Positions 56,061 to 64,000 of a stretch of DNA of 64,000 nucleotides are shown here, in pieces. The position numbers were made by a program, and so were the translations under genes. Below the pieces are notes generated by a model. It was not told the origin of the DNA and did no database searches. It saw only the letters and a program-made list of their open reading frames with translations. How positions within the stretch are numbered: position 1 is the stretch's first letter; every line of letters begins with the position of its first letter. The stretch comes from an uncultured Pseudomonadales bacterium (lineage in GTDB: Bacteria; Pseudomonadota; Gammaproteobacteria; Pseudomonadales; Azotimanducaceae): positions 806,001 to 870,000 of the forward strand of contig OY282379.1 in the NCBI GenBank assembly GCA_958295875.1, written 5' to 3'.

Positions 56061-57197
56061 TCAGCGGCAGCCCAACACCTCGGCCAGGGCAGCGAGCAGC
56101 GCATCATTCTCCGCCGGCGCACCCACTGTGACGCGCAGCGCCCGCCGCAGCCGCTCGGCCGCGGTCTTGGCCTGTTGTGTGCCATCCTCGCCCGCGCCCT
56201 CCGCGGCGGCACCCGCCGCGCCGAGATAGCGCACCAGCACACCGCGTTCCTTCAGCGCCAAGTAGATGGCGGCGGCATCTTCCGCCGGCGGTTCGGCCAA
56301 CAGAAAGTTGGCCTGCGACGGCAACACGTCGAAGCCAAGGCCCGCCAACGCCGTGCCGAGCCGCCGCCGCTCCGCCCGCACACGCTGCCAATTGTCCTGC
56401 GCCCAGGCTTCGTCCGCGAACGCGGCAACGGCGAGGGCTTGAGAGAGCGCGTCGGTGTTGTAGCTGTCGCGCGCCTTCGTCGCCATCGGCTCGATGAGGC
56501 TGGCCGCGCCGAGCAGGAAGCCGAACCGCAGTCCGGCCAGCGCGTAGCCCTTGCTCAGGGTGCGCAACAGCAGCACGTTGTCGAACTCGCGGGTGAGCGC
56601 CGCAGTGTCATGGCCGAGCGCCGGATCCACGAAGTCCACATACGCCTCGTCGATGAGCAGCACGCCGTTCAGCGCACGCGCCAGCCCGGCAAGCGTTGCC
56701 ACATCGACGAATGCGCCGCTCGGCGCATGGGGGTTGGTGATGACGGCGAGCCGGGCGCCGGCGGCGTTGGCGCGCGCTGCGAAGTCATCCGGCAGGCGCC
56801 AATCGCCCTGCATGGGCACCGCGGCGATGCTGCAATCGTGCAGCGCCCCCAATGTTTCGTACAACGAGTAGCCCGGCGTCGCGATGGCGAGCGCGGCGCC
56901 TGGGTCCACGAATGTGGTGATGGCGAGGCGCAACGCCTCATCGCCGCCGTTCGTGGCCAGCACTTGCTCCGGCGCCAAGTCGAAACGCTGCGCCGCCAGG
57001 TGCCGAAACGGGGCGGCGGTGGCGTTCGGATAGCGCCGCAAGGCGTTCGCATCGAAGCCGCTGAGGGCCGCCGCCACCCGCGGGCTTGGCGGATACGGAT
57101 TCTCGTTGGTGTTGAGCTTGACGACGTTTGGATCGGTGGGCTGTTCGCCGTACTGATAGCCCGTCATGCGGCGGATGTTGGCGCGCTCGCGGCTCAT
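56061..57197 (-). CDS. hisC: Histidinol-phosphate aminotransferase
   Basis: 378 residues, PLP fold type I. NTNENPYPPSP at the N-terminus, NPHAPSG, DEAYVDF and the PLP Lys in TLSKGYALAGLR (around residue 230) are diagnostic. Histidine synthesis. ATG 57197 overlaps the stop of the AI-2E family gene (ATGA). Confidence 0.92.
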   Translation of the reverse strand: MSRERANIRRMTGYQYGEQPTDPNVVKLNTNENPYPPSPRVAAALSGFDANALRRYPNATAAPFRHLAAQRFDLAPEQVLATNGGDEALRLAITTFVDPGAALAIATPGYSLYETLGALHDCSIAAVPMQGDWRLPDDFAARANAAGARLAVITNPHAPSGAFVDVATLAGLARALNGVLLIDEAYVDFVDPALGHDTAALTREFDNVLLLRTLSKGYALAGLRFGFLLGAASLIEPMATKARDSYNTDALSQALAVAAFADEAWAQDNWQRVRAERRRLGTALAGLGFDVLPSQANFLLAEPPAEDAAAIYLALKERGVLVRYLGAAGAAAEGAGEDGTQQAKTAAERLRRALRVTVGAPAENDALLAALAEVLGCR

Positions 57198-58258
57198 GGC
57201 GGTTCGCTCGCCGAGGCGGCCGGGGGCGGCACTGCGGGCAAGGCGTCTGCGGGGCCGAGCAAATGCGCGATCCACACGGTGCCGGGGTTCGCCTCCAAAG
57301 CGATTTTCACCGTCATCGTGAGCGGCACCGAAAGCAACATGCCCACCGGGCCCAGCATCCAGCCCCAAAACACCAGCGACAGGAACACCACCAACGTCGA
57401 TAGCCCCAGCCCGCGCCCCATGAAGCGCGGCTCCACCGCGTTGCCCATCACCACGTTGACGATGGCGTAGCAGCCGGCCGCCACCGCCGCTTGGGTCGGG
57501 CCAAGTTGGACGAGGGCCAACAGCACCGCGGGGATGGCGGCGATGATGCTGCCGATGGTGGGCACATAGTTCAGCATGAACGCGAGCAAGCCCCAGAGCA
57601 GCGGGAAGTCCACCCCAATGATGGCTAGGAACGTGCCGACGATGACGCCGGTGGCGACACTCACCGTCGTCTTGATGGCGATGTAGCGATTCACATCCTG
57701 GGCGACGCGCTCGAAGTAGGGCAGGTCGCGCTCCGGGTCGTCCAGCACGTCGCGCAGCTTGCGCGGAAAGCTCGATGCCTCGGCAAGGATCAGGATCACC
57801 GTGAGCAGGATAAGAAAACCGTTCGACAGCGCATTGCCGAAACCGCGCAACGTGTTGCCGGCCATCGAGAAGGCGAGCGCTGGGTCGAAGGCGCCGGAGA
57901 CGAGATCAGGGCTGGCGTCGATGCCGAGGGAGCGCAACGCGGCAAAGGCGCCGTCGGTGAGGGCCACCATCCGCTCCCGATAGAACGGCAACTGCTCGGT
58001 GAACGCCGCCGCGGATTGCCCCACCAGCGCGCCGATGCCGGCCAGCGCGACGATGAGCGCAACCAGCGTGGCGAGCAGCGCCAAGCCGATGGGCCACTTG
58101 TGGCGATGCAGCCAGAACACCGGCGTCGCGGCGATGATGGCGATGAAGGCCGCCAGCAGGAACGGCACCACCAGCTGTTCCGCGGCCTTCACGCCAGCGA
58201 TGATGACCACGATCGCCGCGGCGATCAGGAAGGCATTCGCGGTGGCGGAGCGCTCCAT
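57194..58258 (-). CDS. AI-2E family permease (PerM/YdiK-like)
   Basis: 354 residues with about 7-8 membrane helices: two at the N-terminus, a soluble region (about 75-150), then clustered helices. PTIGSIIAAIPAV and GNAVEPRFMGRGLGLSTLVVF are family signatures. Putative exporter; AI-2 transport itself is not established for most members. Coupled to hisC by a 4-base overlap. Confidence 0.9.
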   Translation of the reverse strand: MERSATANAFLIAAAIVVIIAGVKAAEQLVVPFLLAAFIAIIAATPVFWLHRHKWPIGLALLATLVALIVALAGIGALVGQSAAAFTEQLPFYRERMVALTDGAFAALRSLGIDASPDLVSGAFDPALAFSMAGNTLRGFGNALSNGFLILLTVILILAEASSFPRKLRDVLDDPERDLPYFERVAQDVNRYIAIKTTVSVATGVIVGTFLAIIGVDFPLLWGLLAFMLNYVPTIGSIIAAIPAVLLALVQLGPTQAAVAAGCYAIVNVVMGNAVEPRFMGRGLGLSTLVVFLSLVFWGWMLGPVGMLLSVPLTMTVKIALEANPGTVWIAHLLGPADALPAVPPPAASASEPP

Positions 58259-58268
58259 GCGCCGGCGC

Positions 58269-59177
58269 TCAGCGGCCGGCGGCGTTCGCCTTGGCCGCCG
58301 GCTGTCCGTGCCAAGAACCCTCTGCGGCAGCCGGCGAGCGCTCCGCCGGGGCGCGATGGCGCAAGCTCGGCAACTGTCGCCGCACCGCCTCGACGCGGGC
58401 TGGGTCGATGGTGGCCAGCGCCACCGCGTCGCCCTCGCTGGGACATTCGGCGATCACATCTCCCCACGGATCGACGATGAGCGCATGGCCGTAAGAGGCG
58501 CGGTTGCCGTGGCCGTGCTCGCCATGCTGGGCGGCGGCGATGACATAGCTTTGGCACTCGATGGCGCGGGCGCGCAGCAGCACATGCCAATGATCCTTGC
58601 CGGTGGTGCGAGTGAACGCCGACGGCACCGCCAAGGCGATGGCGCCCAAATCCACCAAGCGCTGGTAGAGCGCGGGGAAGCGCACGTCATAGCACACGCT
58701 CAAGCCCAAGGTACCGAACGGCGCGGCGGTGACGGTGGGGGCGTCTCCGGCAGCCGTGTTGCGAGATTCCCAAAGGCGCGTGCCATCCGGCAAGTCCACA
58801 TCGAAGAGGTGGATTTTGCGGTACATGGTGCGGATGTTTCCGTCCGTGCCCATGTGGATGAGGGTGTTGAAAGCGCGCCCGTCCGCCGAGCGTTCGTGGA
58901 AACCGAACACGAAGTGCGCTTGGTTGCCCGCCGCCATTTGTCGGCAGCGCTTGAGTATCGGGCCGCCTTCCGGCAGCGGCTCCAACATGGCCGCCCGCAG
59001 CCGGCCCGGGCCGATGAACGTGAACGTCTCCGGGGCGAACACCACTTCGGCGCCACGCTCCACCGCCTCGGCGACGAGGCGCTCCATGGCCGCCAAGTTC
59101 GCTTCCACGTCTTGCGTGGCGCACAGTTGCGTCACCGCCACCGTGCAGGGCGCTGGCGCTGCGCTGCTATCCGTCAT
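58269..59177 (-). CDS. Carbon-nitrogen hydrolase (nitrilase superfamily, Nit-like)
   Basis: 302 residues. Glu-Lys-Cys catalytic triad: FAPETF (around residue 45), YRKIHLFDVD (around 122) and LSVCYDVRFP (around 160). Closest in pattern to Nit1/Nit2-type deaminated-glutathione amidases or omega-amidases. A Pro/Ala-rich tail extends the C-terminus. ATG 59177 matches the usual N-terminus. Confidence 0.9.
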   Translation of the reverse strand: MTDSSAAPAPCTVAVTQLCATQDVEANLAAMERLVAEAVERGAEVVFAPETFTFIGPGRLRAAMLEPLPEGGPILKRCRQMAAGNQAHFVFGFHERSADGRAFNTLIHMGTDGNIRTMYRKIHLFDVDLPDGTRLWESRNTAAGDAPTVTAAPFGTLGLSVCYDVRFPALYQRLVDLGAIALAVPSAFTRTTGKDHWHVLLRARAIECQSYVIAAAQHGEHGHGNRASYGHALIVDPWGDVIAECPSEGDAVALATIDPARVEAVRRQLPSLRHRAPAERSPAAAEGSWHGQPAAKANAAGR

Positions 59178-59203
59178 GGCTGGATCATGCCTTGCCCGGC
59201 CCG

Positions 59204-59965
59204 TCAGCCAGACCGGTGGCCGGGCGCCGGCGGCGTCTCCGGCGGGCCGGCGAAGCACTGCGCGATGGCCATCCACGACGTTGCCGCTTCGCCGCGCACA
59301 TCGAGGCTCACGTCCGCGATGTTGCGGCCTTGCGTCACCACATGGGCGAACTCCACCGCGGAACCCGCCACATAGTCGGCCTCAGACGGGTCGTTCCATT
59401 CCCACACGGCGCCGGAGGGCGCATCCAAGCGCACGTAAGGCACCGTCGCCGGCGGCTTGAGCTTGCGGTTCACGAACGTCCATCCATAGGTGCGCACACC
59501 GATGTGGCAGATGTTCTGAATGCGGTCTGTGTTCTCGCGCCGCACGCCGAGCAGGTCGTAGATGTCCTGGCCGTGGGCCCAGGTTTCCATCTGCCGCGCC
59601 GTCGCCATCATGCGCAACCCCATGTCCGGGCCGAACCACGGCGCGCGCAAATCTTCCGGGGCAGCCGCCAAGGCGTCGCAAAGCTGATCGAAGTAGGAGC
59701 GCCAACGTGCCAGCAATGCCCGGCCAGCCAGCGGCTCCGGGGCTTCCGGGCCGGCAGCGGCGCGTTCCTTCATCCAAGCGCGAAAACCGTCTGGGTCGGT
59801 CACCGAATGCACGGCCCAGCGGTCTGCATCGTGCAAGTGCTGCACCACCCAATTGACGGTGCGACTCTTGAACGGCGTCTCGCGCTGCCATTGATCGTCC
59901 GCCAATGTGTCCAAGAAGGCGTACAGAGCATCGCCCTCTTCCCGCAAGTGGTCGATTTGCTGCAT
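59204..59965 (-). CDS. TIGR03084/DinB-like metal-binding protein
   Basis: 253 residues. DinB-type four-helix bundle with putative metal ligands in VQHLHDADRWA and METWAHGQDIYDLLG, matching the TIGR03084 family (mycothiol-dependent maleylpyruvate isomerase N-terminal fold). Reaction unknown. ATG 59965 has GGAGAG six bases upstream. Confidence 0.82.
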   Translation of the reverse strand: MQQIDHLREEGDALYAFLDTLADDQWQRETPFKSRTVNWVVQHLHDADRWAVHSVTDPDGFRAWMKERAAAGPEAPEPLAGRALLARWRSYFDQLCDALAAAPEDLRAPWFGPDMGLRMMATARQMETWAHGQDIYDLLGVRRENTDRIQNICHIGVRTYGWTFVNRKLKPPATVPYVRLDAPSGAVWEWNDPSEADYVAGSAVEFAHVVTQGRNIADVSLDVRGEAATSWMAIAQCFAGPPETPPAPGHRSG

Positions 59966-59995
59966 GGTCTCTCCTTCGCTCAAACGTCCAGCTGC

Positions 59996-61153
59996 TCAAA
60001 CGTCCGGCGGCGTGCAGACGACGGGGTGGCCGAGAAACGCCTCGATCGCCGGCAAGTTGAAAGCGTCGTTCTCCGCCACGAAGCTGATGGACGTGCCGCT
60101 CGCGCCGGCGCGGCCGGTGCGGCCGATGCGATGCACATAGTACTCCGCGTCCTCCGGCAGGTCGTAGTTGATGACGTGGGTGATGCCCTCCACATGGATG
60201 CCGCGCCCGGCCACATCCGTGGCCACCACAACGCGCACGTCGCCATCCTTGAAGCGGTTCAAGGTGGCCATCCGCTTGCGCTGCGGAATGTCGCCGGCCA
60301 AGCCTTCGCAATCGATGCCACGGTCTTGCAGGTAACGCACCAAGCGATGCACTCCGTCGCGGCGGTTCACGAACACCAGCATCTGGCCAGCTTCAGACTG
60401 CCGCACGAAGCGCACCAAGGCACCGCGCTTCTCGTTCGCCGCCAGCATCCAGAAGCACTGCTCCACAGCTTCCGCGGCAACCGTCTCTGGCTCGATGGCG
60501 ACATGCATGGGATCCAGCGTCCACTGGTTCGCCAACCGCATCACATCGTCGTTGAAGGTGGCGCTGAAGAACAGCGTCTGGCGCTCGCGCTTGTGCGGCG
60601 TCTGGTAGACGATGCGGCGCACGTCTGGGATGAAGCCGATGTCCAACATGCGGTCCGCCTCGTCAATGACGAGCACTTCCACGCGCCGCAGATCCACCAC
60701 GCCGCGGCCGCAATAGTCCAGCAGGCGCCCCGGCGTGGCCACCAGGATGTCGATGTCCGTGTTGCGCAGGCGCTGCTGCTGCTTGGCATAGTCGATGCCG
60801 CCGTACACCGCGGTGACGCGGGTGTCCATGTAGTTCGAGAGGTCGTGCGCGTCCTCCTCGATTTGCACCGCGAGTTCCCGGGTGGGCGCCAGCACGAGGG
60901 CGCGCGGCGTGCCCACGGGGTTGGGGCGCTCCAGGGGGAACTCGTATTGGCGCGTGAGGATGGTGATGAGGAAGGCGGCTGTCTTGCCGGTGCCGGTCTG
61001 CGCTTGGCCGGTGATGTCGTAGTCCGACAAGCTGTACGGCAACACGCCGCTTTGAATCGGGGTGCAGCGCGCAAAGCCCAGGCCGTCGATGGCGCGCAAC
61101 AGCGGCGCCGGCAAGCCGAACTCGGCGAAGGCGTCGATGGGTGCTTCGGCCAT
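59996..61153 (-). CDS. rhlB: DEAD-box RNA helicase, RhlB-like
   Basis: 385 residues. Motifs in order: Q motif FARCTPIQ, GQAQTGTGKTAAF (motif I), PTRELA (Ia), TPGRL (Ib), DEADRMLD (II), SATF (III), VFVNRR (IV), ATDVAGRGIH (V), HRIGRTGR (VI). Overall pattern resembles RhlB, the RNA degradosome helicase, but it lacks the long basic C-terminal tail common in some RhlB proteins, so another small DEAD-box helicase is possible. Confidence 0.88.
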   Translation of the reverse strand: MAEAPIDAFAEFGLPAPLLRAIDGLGFARCTPIQSGVLPYSLSDYDITGQAQTGTGKTAAFLITILTRQYEFPLERPNPVGTPRALVLAPTRELAVQIEEDAHDLSNYMDTRVTAVYGGIDYAKQQQRLRNTDIDILVATPGRLLDYCGRGVVDLRRVEVLVIDEADRMLDIGFIPDVRRIVYQTPHKRERQTLFFSATFNDDVMRLANQWTLDPMHVAIEPETVAAEAVEQCFWMLAANEKRGALVRFVRQSEAGQMLVFVNRRDGVHRLVRYLQDRGIDCEGLAGDIPQRKRMATLNRFKDGDVRVVVATDVAGRGIHVEGITHVINYDLPEDAEYYVHRIGRTGRAGASGTSISFVAENDAFNLPAIEAFLGHPVVCTPPDV

Positions 61154-61162
61154 GCGCTGTCC

Positions 61163-62449
61163 TTACTGAGCGGCCTGAGCGGCCTGAGCGGCTGCTCGCA
61201 ACCTGCGCGCGCTCGCCAGTTGGATGCAGAGCGCGAGCGTGCGGGTGGCCGTCTCCACCTCGTCCAACGCGGCGAACGTCGGCGCTAGGCGGATGGTGTC
61301 GTCGTTCGGGTCTTGCCCGTAGGGATGCGTGGCGCCAGCCGGCGTCAGCCGCACGCCGGCGTCGCCGGCGAGGGCGACCACGGCCTTGGCCAAGCCCGGC
61401 AACGTGTTCACGGTGACGAAGTAGCCCCCGCTGGGTTGCGTCCAACGCGCGATGCCCAAGCCGCCGAGCGCCGCCGCCAACACGCGCTCGATGGCCTCGA
61501 ACTTCGGCCGCACAAGGGCCGCATGGGCGCGCATGTGCTCATCGAGCCGCCCGTTGAGGAAGCGGGCGTGGCGCAGCTGGTTCACTTTGTCTGGCCCCAC
61601 CGTCATCACCGCCAACCGCGCCTCCAGCGCCGCCAAGGTATTCGCGCTGCCGCCGACGAAGGCGATTCCGGCGCCTGCAAAGGAGATCTTGGAGGTGGAA
61701 GCGAACAGCACCACGCTGTCCGCAACGCCGGCTTCCACTGCGTGGGCCAACACGTCGTCCAGTTCAGCGCCGGGAAAATGAAAGTCGTGTGCGGCGTAGG
61801 CGTTGTCCCAGAGCGTGACGAAGCCGGGGGAGCGCTGGCCGAGGGCGGCGATGCGGCGCACCGTGGCGTCGGAGTAGGTGCAACCAGACGGATTCGAGTG
61901 CTTGGGCACGCACCACATGCACTTCGCCAACGGCTCGGCATCCACCAATGCCTCCACCTCGTCCATCACCGGGCCGGCCGCGTCCATCGGCACCGGGATC
62001 ATCTCGACGCCAAACGATTCGGTGAGGGTGAAGTGCCGGTCGTAACCGGGCACCGGGCAGATCGCCTTCACGGCGCCCAGTTCGCGCCAAGGCGGGCCGT
62101 TCAAGCCGTCGTTCATGGCCGTGTCGAAGGCCAAGTGCATCATCGAGAGGCTGCTGTTGCCAGCGGCCATCACTTGCTCCGGAGATATCCCCAAGAGCTC
62201 GGCGCCGAGGGCGCGCGCCTCCGGAATGCCGCGCAGCCCGCCATAGTTGCGCACGTCCACGCCGTCGCTGGCGAGGAAGTCCCCCGCCAAGGCGCCGTCC
62301 AGCGCATCGGAGAGCGCCACCTGATCCGCGCCGGGCTTGCCGCGCGTGAGATCGAGGGCGAGGTTGGCGCCTTGGGCAGTGGCGTAGCGAGCTTCCAGTT
62401 CTTGCGTGAGGCCCTCGAGCTCGTCCGCGTCGCGTTCGTCGTATCTCAT
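61163..62449 (-). CDS. Aspartate aminotransferase-like enzyme (type Ic)
   Basis: 428 residues. LDLTRGKPGADQVALSD at the N-terminus is characteristic of the type Ic aspartate aminotransferase family. NPSGCTYSD and the PLP Lys in STSKISFAGAG (around residue 252) follow. The C-terminus ends with AAQ repeated three times, encoded by a 9-base unit repeat. ATG 62449 overlaps the argC stop (ATGA). Confidence 0.88.
   Translation of the reverse strand: MRYDERDADELEGLTQELEARYATAQGANLALDLTRGKPGADQVALSDALDGALAGDFLASDGVDVRNYGGLRGIPEARALGAELLGISPEQVMAAGNSSLSMMHLAFDTAMNDGLNGPPWRELGAVKAICPVPGYDRHFTLTESFGVEMIPVPMDAAGPVMDEVEALVDAEPLAKCMWCVPKHSNPSGCTYSDATVRRIAALGQRSPGFVTLWDNAYAAHDFHFPGAELDDVLAHAVEAGVADSVVLFASTSKISFAGAGIAFVGGSANTLAALEARLAVMTVGPDKVNQLRHARFLNGRLDEHMRAHAALVRPKFEAIERVLAAALGGLGIARWTQPSGGYFVTVNTLPGLAKAVVALAGDAGVRLTPAGATHPYGQDPNDDTIRLAPTFAALDEVETATRTLALCIQLASARRLRAAAQAAQAAQ
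61166..61192 (+). repeat. 9-bp tandem repeat, three units
   Basis: CTGAGCGGC three times in a row; on the minus strand it encodes the C-terminal AAQ triplets of the aminotransferase. Confidence 0.85.
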
Positions 62450-63384
62450 GCAGCGAGGCCGGTGGTCTCTGGCAAGCCCAGCATCAGGTTCAGGTTCTGC
62501 ACGGCGGCGCCGGCCGCGCCCTTGCCCAGATTATCGAAGCGCGCGCAAAGCAGCACATGTTCTTCACTGCCGAACACCATGAGCTCGATGCGGTTGGTGC
62601 CGTTGCAGGCGGTGGGGTCTAGAAAGCCATCGTCGCCGGCCGGCACCTCACCGAGCGGCAGCACCTTCACGAACGGCTCCCCGGCATAGCGCGCCGCCAG
62701 CGTTTCCCGAACATCCGCCGCGGTCGCGCCGTGGCGCAGTTCGGAGCGGAACAGCGGCACCTGGGTGAGAATGCCCTTGAAGTAGTGCCCCACCATCGGC
62801 GCGAACAACGGCGCGGCGGCGGTGCCCGCGTAGCGCTGCATCTCCGGCACATGCTTGTGGTTCAAGGTGAGCGCGTAGGCCTGCGTGCGCCACGGCGGAC
62901 CGGCAGCGCAGGCCTCGTGCTTGGCGATGAGCGCCTTGCCGCCGCCGGAGTATCCCGACACCGCGTTGACGCGCAGCGGCGTCTCCGGCGGCAGCAAACC
63001 GGCGTCGATGAGCGGCCGCACAGACAGGCTGAAGCCGGTGGGATAGCAACCGGGGTTCGCCACCCGCCGCGCCTTTGCAATGGCGTCGCGGGCGCCGGCG
63101 GTGAGCTCTGGCAAACCGTAAATCCAGCCCGGCGCGATGCGATGCGCCGTGCTCGCATCGATGTAGCGGGCATTCGGCGCCAGCGCCGCGGCCGCACGGG
63201 CGGCGGCGTCCGGCAGGCACAGGATGGCCACATCCGCCGCGGCATGCAGGCCGGCGCGGCACGCCGCGTCCTTGCGTTGCGCGGCTGGCACCGTGAGGAG
63301 TTCGATGTCGTCGCGGGCGCTTAAGCGCTCGGCCAACTCAAGCCCTGTCGTGCCCGCTTGGCCATCGATGAAAACCTTGTGCAT
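62446..63384 (-). CDS. argC: N-acetyl-gamma-glutamyl-phosphate reductase (type 2)
   Basis: 312 residues, the short (type 2) form. FIDGQAGTTGLELAERL nucleotide binding, catalytic Cys in ANPGCYPTGF (around residue 115), SGYSGGGKAL, and HKHVPEMQRY are present. Arginine synthesis. Confidence 0.94.
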   Translation of the reverse strand: MHKVFIDGQAGTTGLELAERLSARDDIELLTVPAAQRKDAACRAGLHAAADVAILCLPDAAARAAAALAPNARYIDASTAHRIAPGWIYGLPELTAGARDAIAKARRVANPGCYPTGFSLSVRPLIDAGLLPPETPLRVNAVSGYSGGGKALIAKHEACAAGPPWRTQAYALTLNHKHVPEMQRYAGTAAAPLFAPMVGHYFKGILTQVPLFRSELRHGATAADVRETLAARYAGEPFVKVLPLGEVPAGDDGFLDPTACNGTNRIELMVFGSEEHVLLCARFDNLGKGAAGAAVQNLNLMLGLPETTGLAA

Positions 63385-63480
63385 CTCACAACCTTGAAGA
63401 TTCGGCGCATTCTAGCCGACTCGGTTGGCAGCCTCTTGGGCGCTTGGCCGGCGGCGCTTCCGTGCGCGACGGCTCGCTTT

Positions 63481-64000
63481 TCAGGCGAACCGGGCCTGAA
63501 GCCAGCGCGCGATGTCCAGCGTCTCTTCGTGGCAGACATGGTGCCCCATGTCGTACTGCCGCCACTCCACCTGATAGTTGAGCGCGACCAAGGTGTCGCG
63601 GGAGGTGACGGCGCGGGCGATGGGAATCATCGGATCCAAGCGCCCATGCGCCATGAAGATGGGCACATCGACGCTCGCGAAGCTCACCCGCTCCGCCAAG
63701 CGCTCGTGGTCATGCACATAGGTGGACAGCGCCATGATGCCGGCGAAGCGGTCGCCGCTGGCGAGGCCCAAGTGCAAGGCCACGACGCCGCCTTGGGAGA
63801 AGCCGGCCAAGACGATGCGGTGCGGGGGAATGCCACCAGCGCGCTGTTTTTCCACCAACTCGGCCACCTGCGCCGCGGACGCCTCGATGGCGTCCATCCC
63901 GGCCAACGGCGCGCGTGGGTCGATGTCGTACCAAGCGCGCATCTCGGCGCCGCCATTGATGGTGACCGGCCGCATCGGCGCGTGCGGGAACACGAACTTG
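63481..64000 (-). CDS. Carboxylesterase/phospholipase-like alpha/beta hydrolase, 5' end cut by window edge
   Basis: At least 172 C-terminal residues visible; the start lies beyond the window. Nucleophile elbow AGFSQGGVVAL, Asp in GRLDPMIPI and His in MGHHVCHEE form the catalytic triad; YDIDPRAP and FPHAPMRPVT belong to the same family. Small esterase similar to carboxylesterase II/YpfH. Confidence 0.9.
   Translation of the reverse strand, partial: KFVFPHAPMRPVTINGGAEMRAWYDIDPRAPLAGMDAIEASAAQVAELVEKQRAGGIPPHRIVLAGFSQGGVVALHLGLASGDRFAGIMALSTYVHDHERLAERVSFASVDVPIFMAHGRLDPMIPIARAVTSRDTLVALNYQVEWRQYDMGHHVCHEETLDIARWLQARFA

Noticed and set aside
59192..61288. Plus-strand open frame of 698 codons
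   Set aside because: Shadow of the TIGR03084-like and RhlB-like genes, which carry full motif sets on the minus strand.

Overview
The window is about 64 kb of GC-rich bacterial DNA and most likely comes from an uncultured gammaproteobacterium. This is inferred from core gene order: lptM-lysA-dapF-xerC-yigB, gpmI-envC-ctpA, a coaBC remnant next to algC, and a TorF-type porin-glnK-amtB operon under an NtrC/sigma-54 style control region. No ribosomal RNA or other taxonomic anchor is present, so a more precise placement is not justified.

Layout. 1-3.4 kb: the 3' truncated algC (window edge), a coaBC stub, an unrecognised broken gene and an ISNCY-type insertion sequence. 3.4-26.4 kb: a surface-polysaccharide locus with four polytopic GT-C-like or related membrane proteins, two copies of another membrane protein family, an SGNH hydrolase, two GT2 glycosyltransferases, two intact and one decayed sulfotransferase, an MsbA-like ABC exporter and an O-antigen ligase/polymerase. 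26.5-30.9 kb: a coxG-coxS-coxL-coxM molybdenum hydroxylase operon (form II CoxL). 31-40.7 kb: a secreted alpha/beta hydrolase, ctpA-envC-gpmI, a GT2 enzyme, a PhyH-type dioxygenase and a luciferase-like oxidoreductase. 40.7-42.2 kb: a decayed XamI-type restriction-modification pair. 42.9-54 kb: tRNA-Phe, cytochrome c5, comM, two PII genes, a porin, amtB, thrC, and the yigB/xerC/dapF/lysA/lptM cluster. 54-64 kb: gene remnants, a small conserved protein, an amidase, hisC, an AI-2E family permease, a nitrilase-family hydrolase, a TIGR03084-like protein, an RhlB-like helicase, an aminotransferase, argC and a partial esterase.

The most unusual part is the polysaccharide locus. A domain of about 100 residues with two invariant cysteines ends five otherwise unrelated proteins, and a degenerate extra copy lies inside one of them. 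The same locus holds a 1.3-kb near-identical inverted repeat around two of these genes. It also contains scars of a repeated convergent pair (sulfotransferase tail facing the membrane gene), and poly-C/poly-G tracts at gene starts, two of which put the best start codon out of frame. Together with the sulfotransferases, exporter and ligase, this suggests a variable, probably sulfated, cell-surface glycan whose assembly proteins share a periplasmic docking or recognition domain. That role is inference.

Many neighbouring genes overlap by 4 bases (ATGA, GTGA or TTGA), which supported several start choices. A few genes have a -10-like hexamer only 7-9 bases before the start codon, as expected for leaderless mRNAs.
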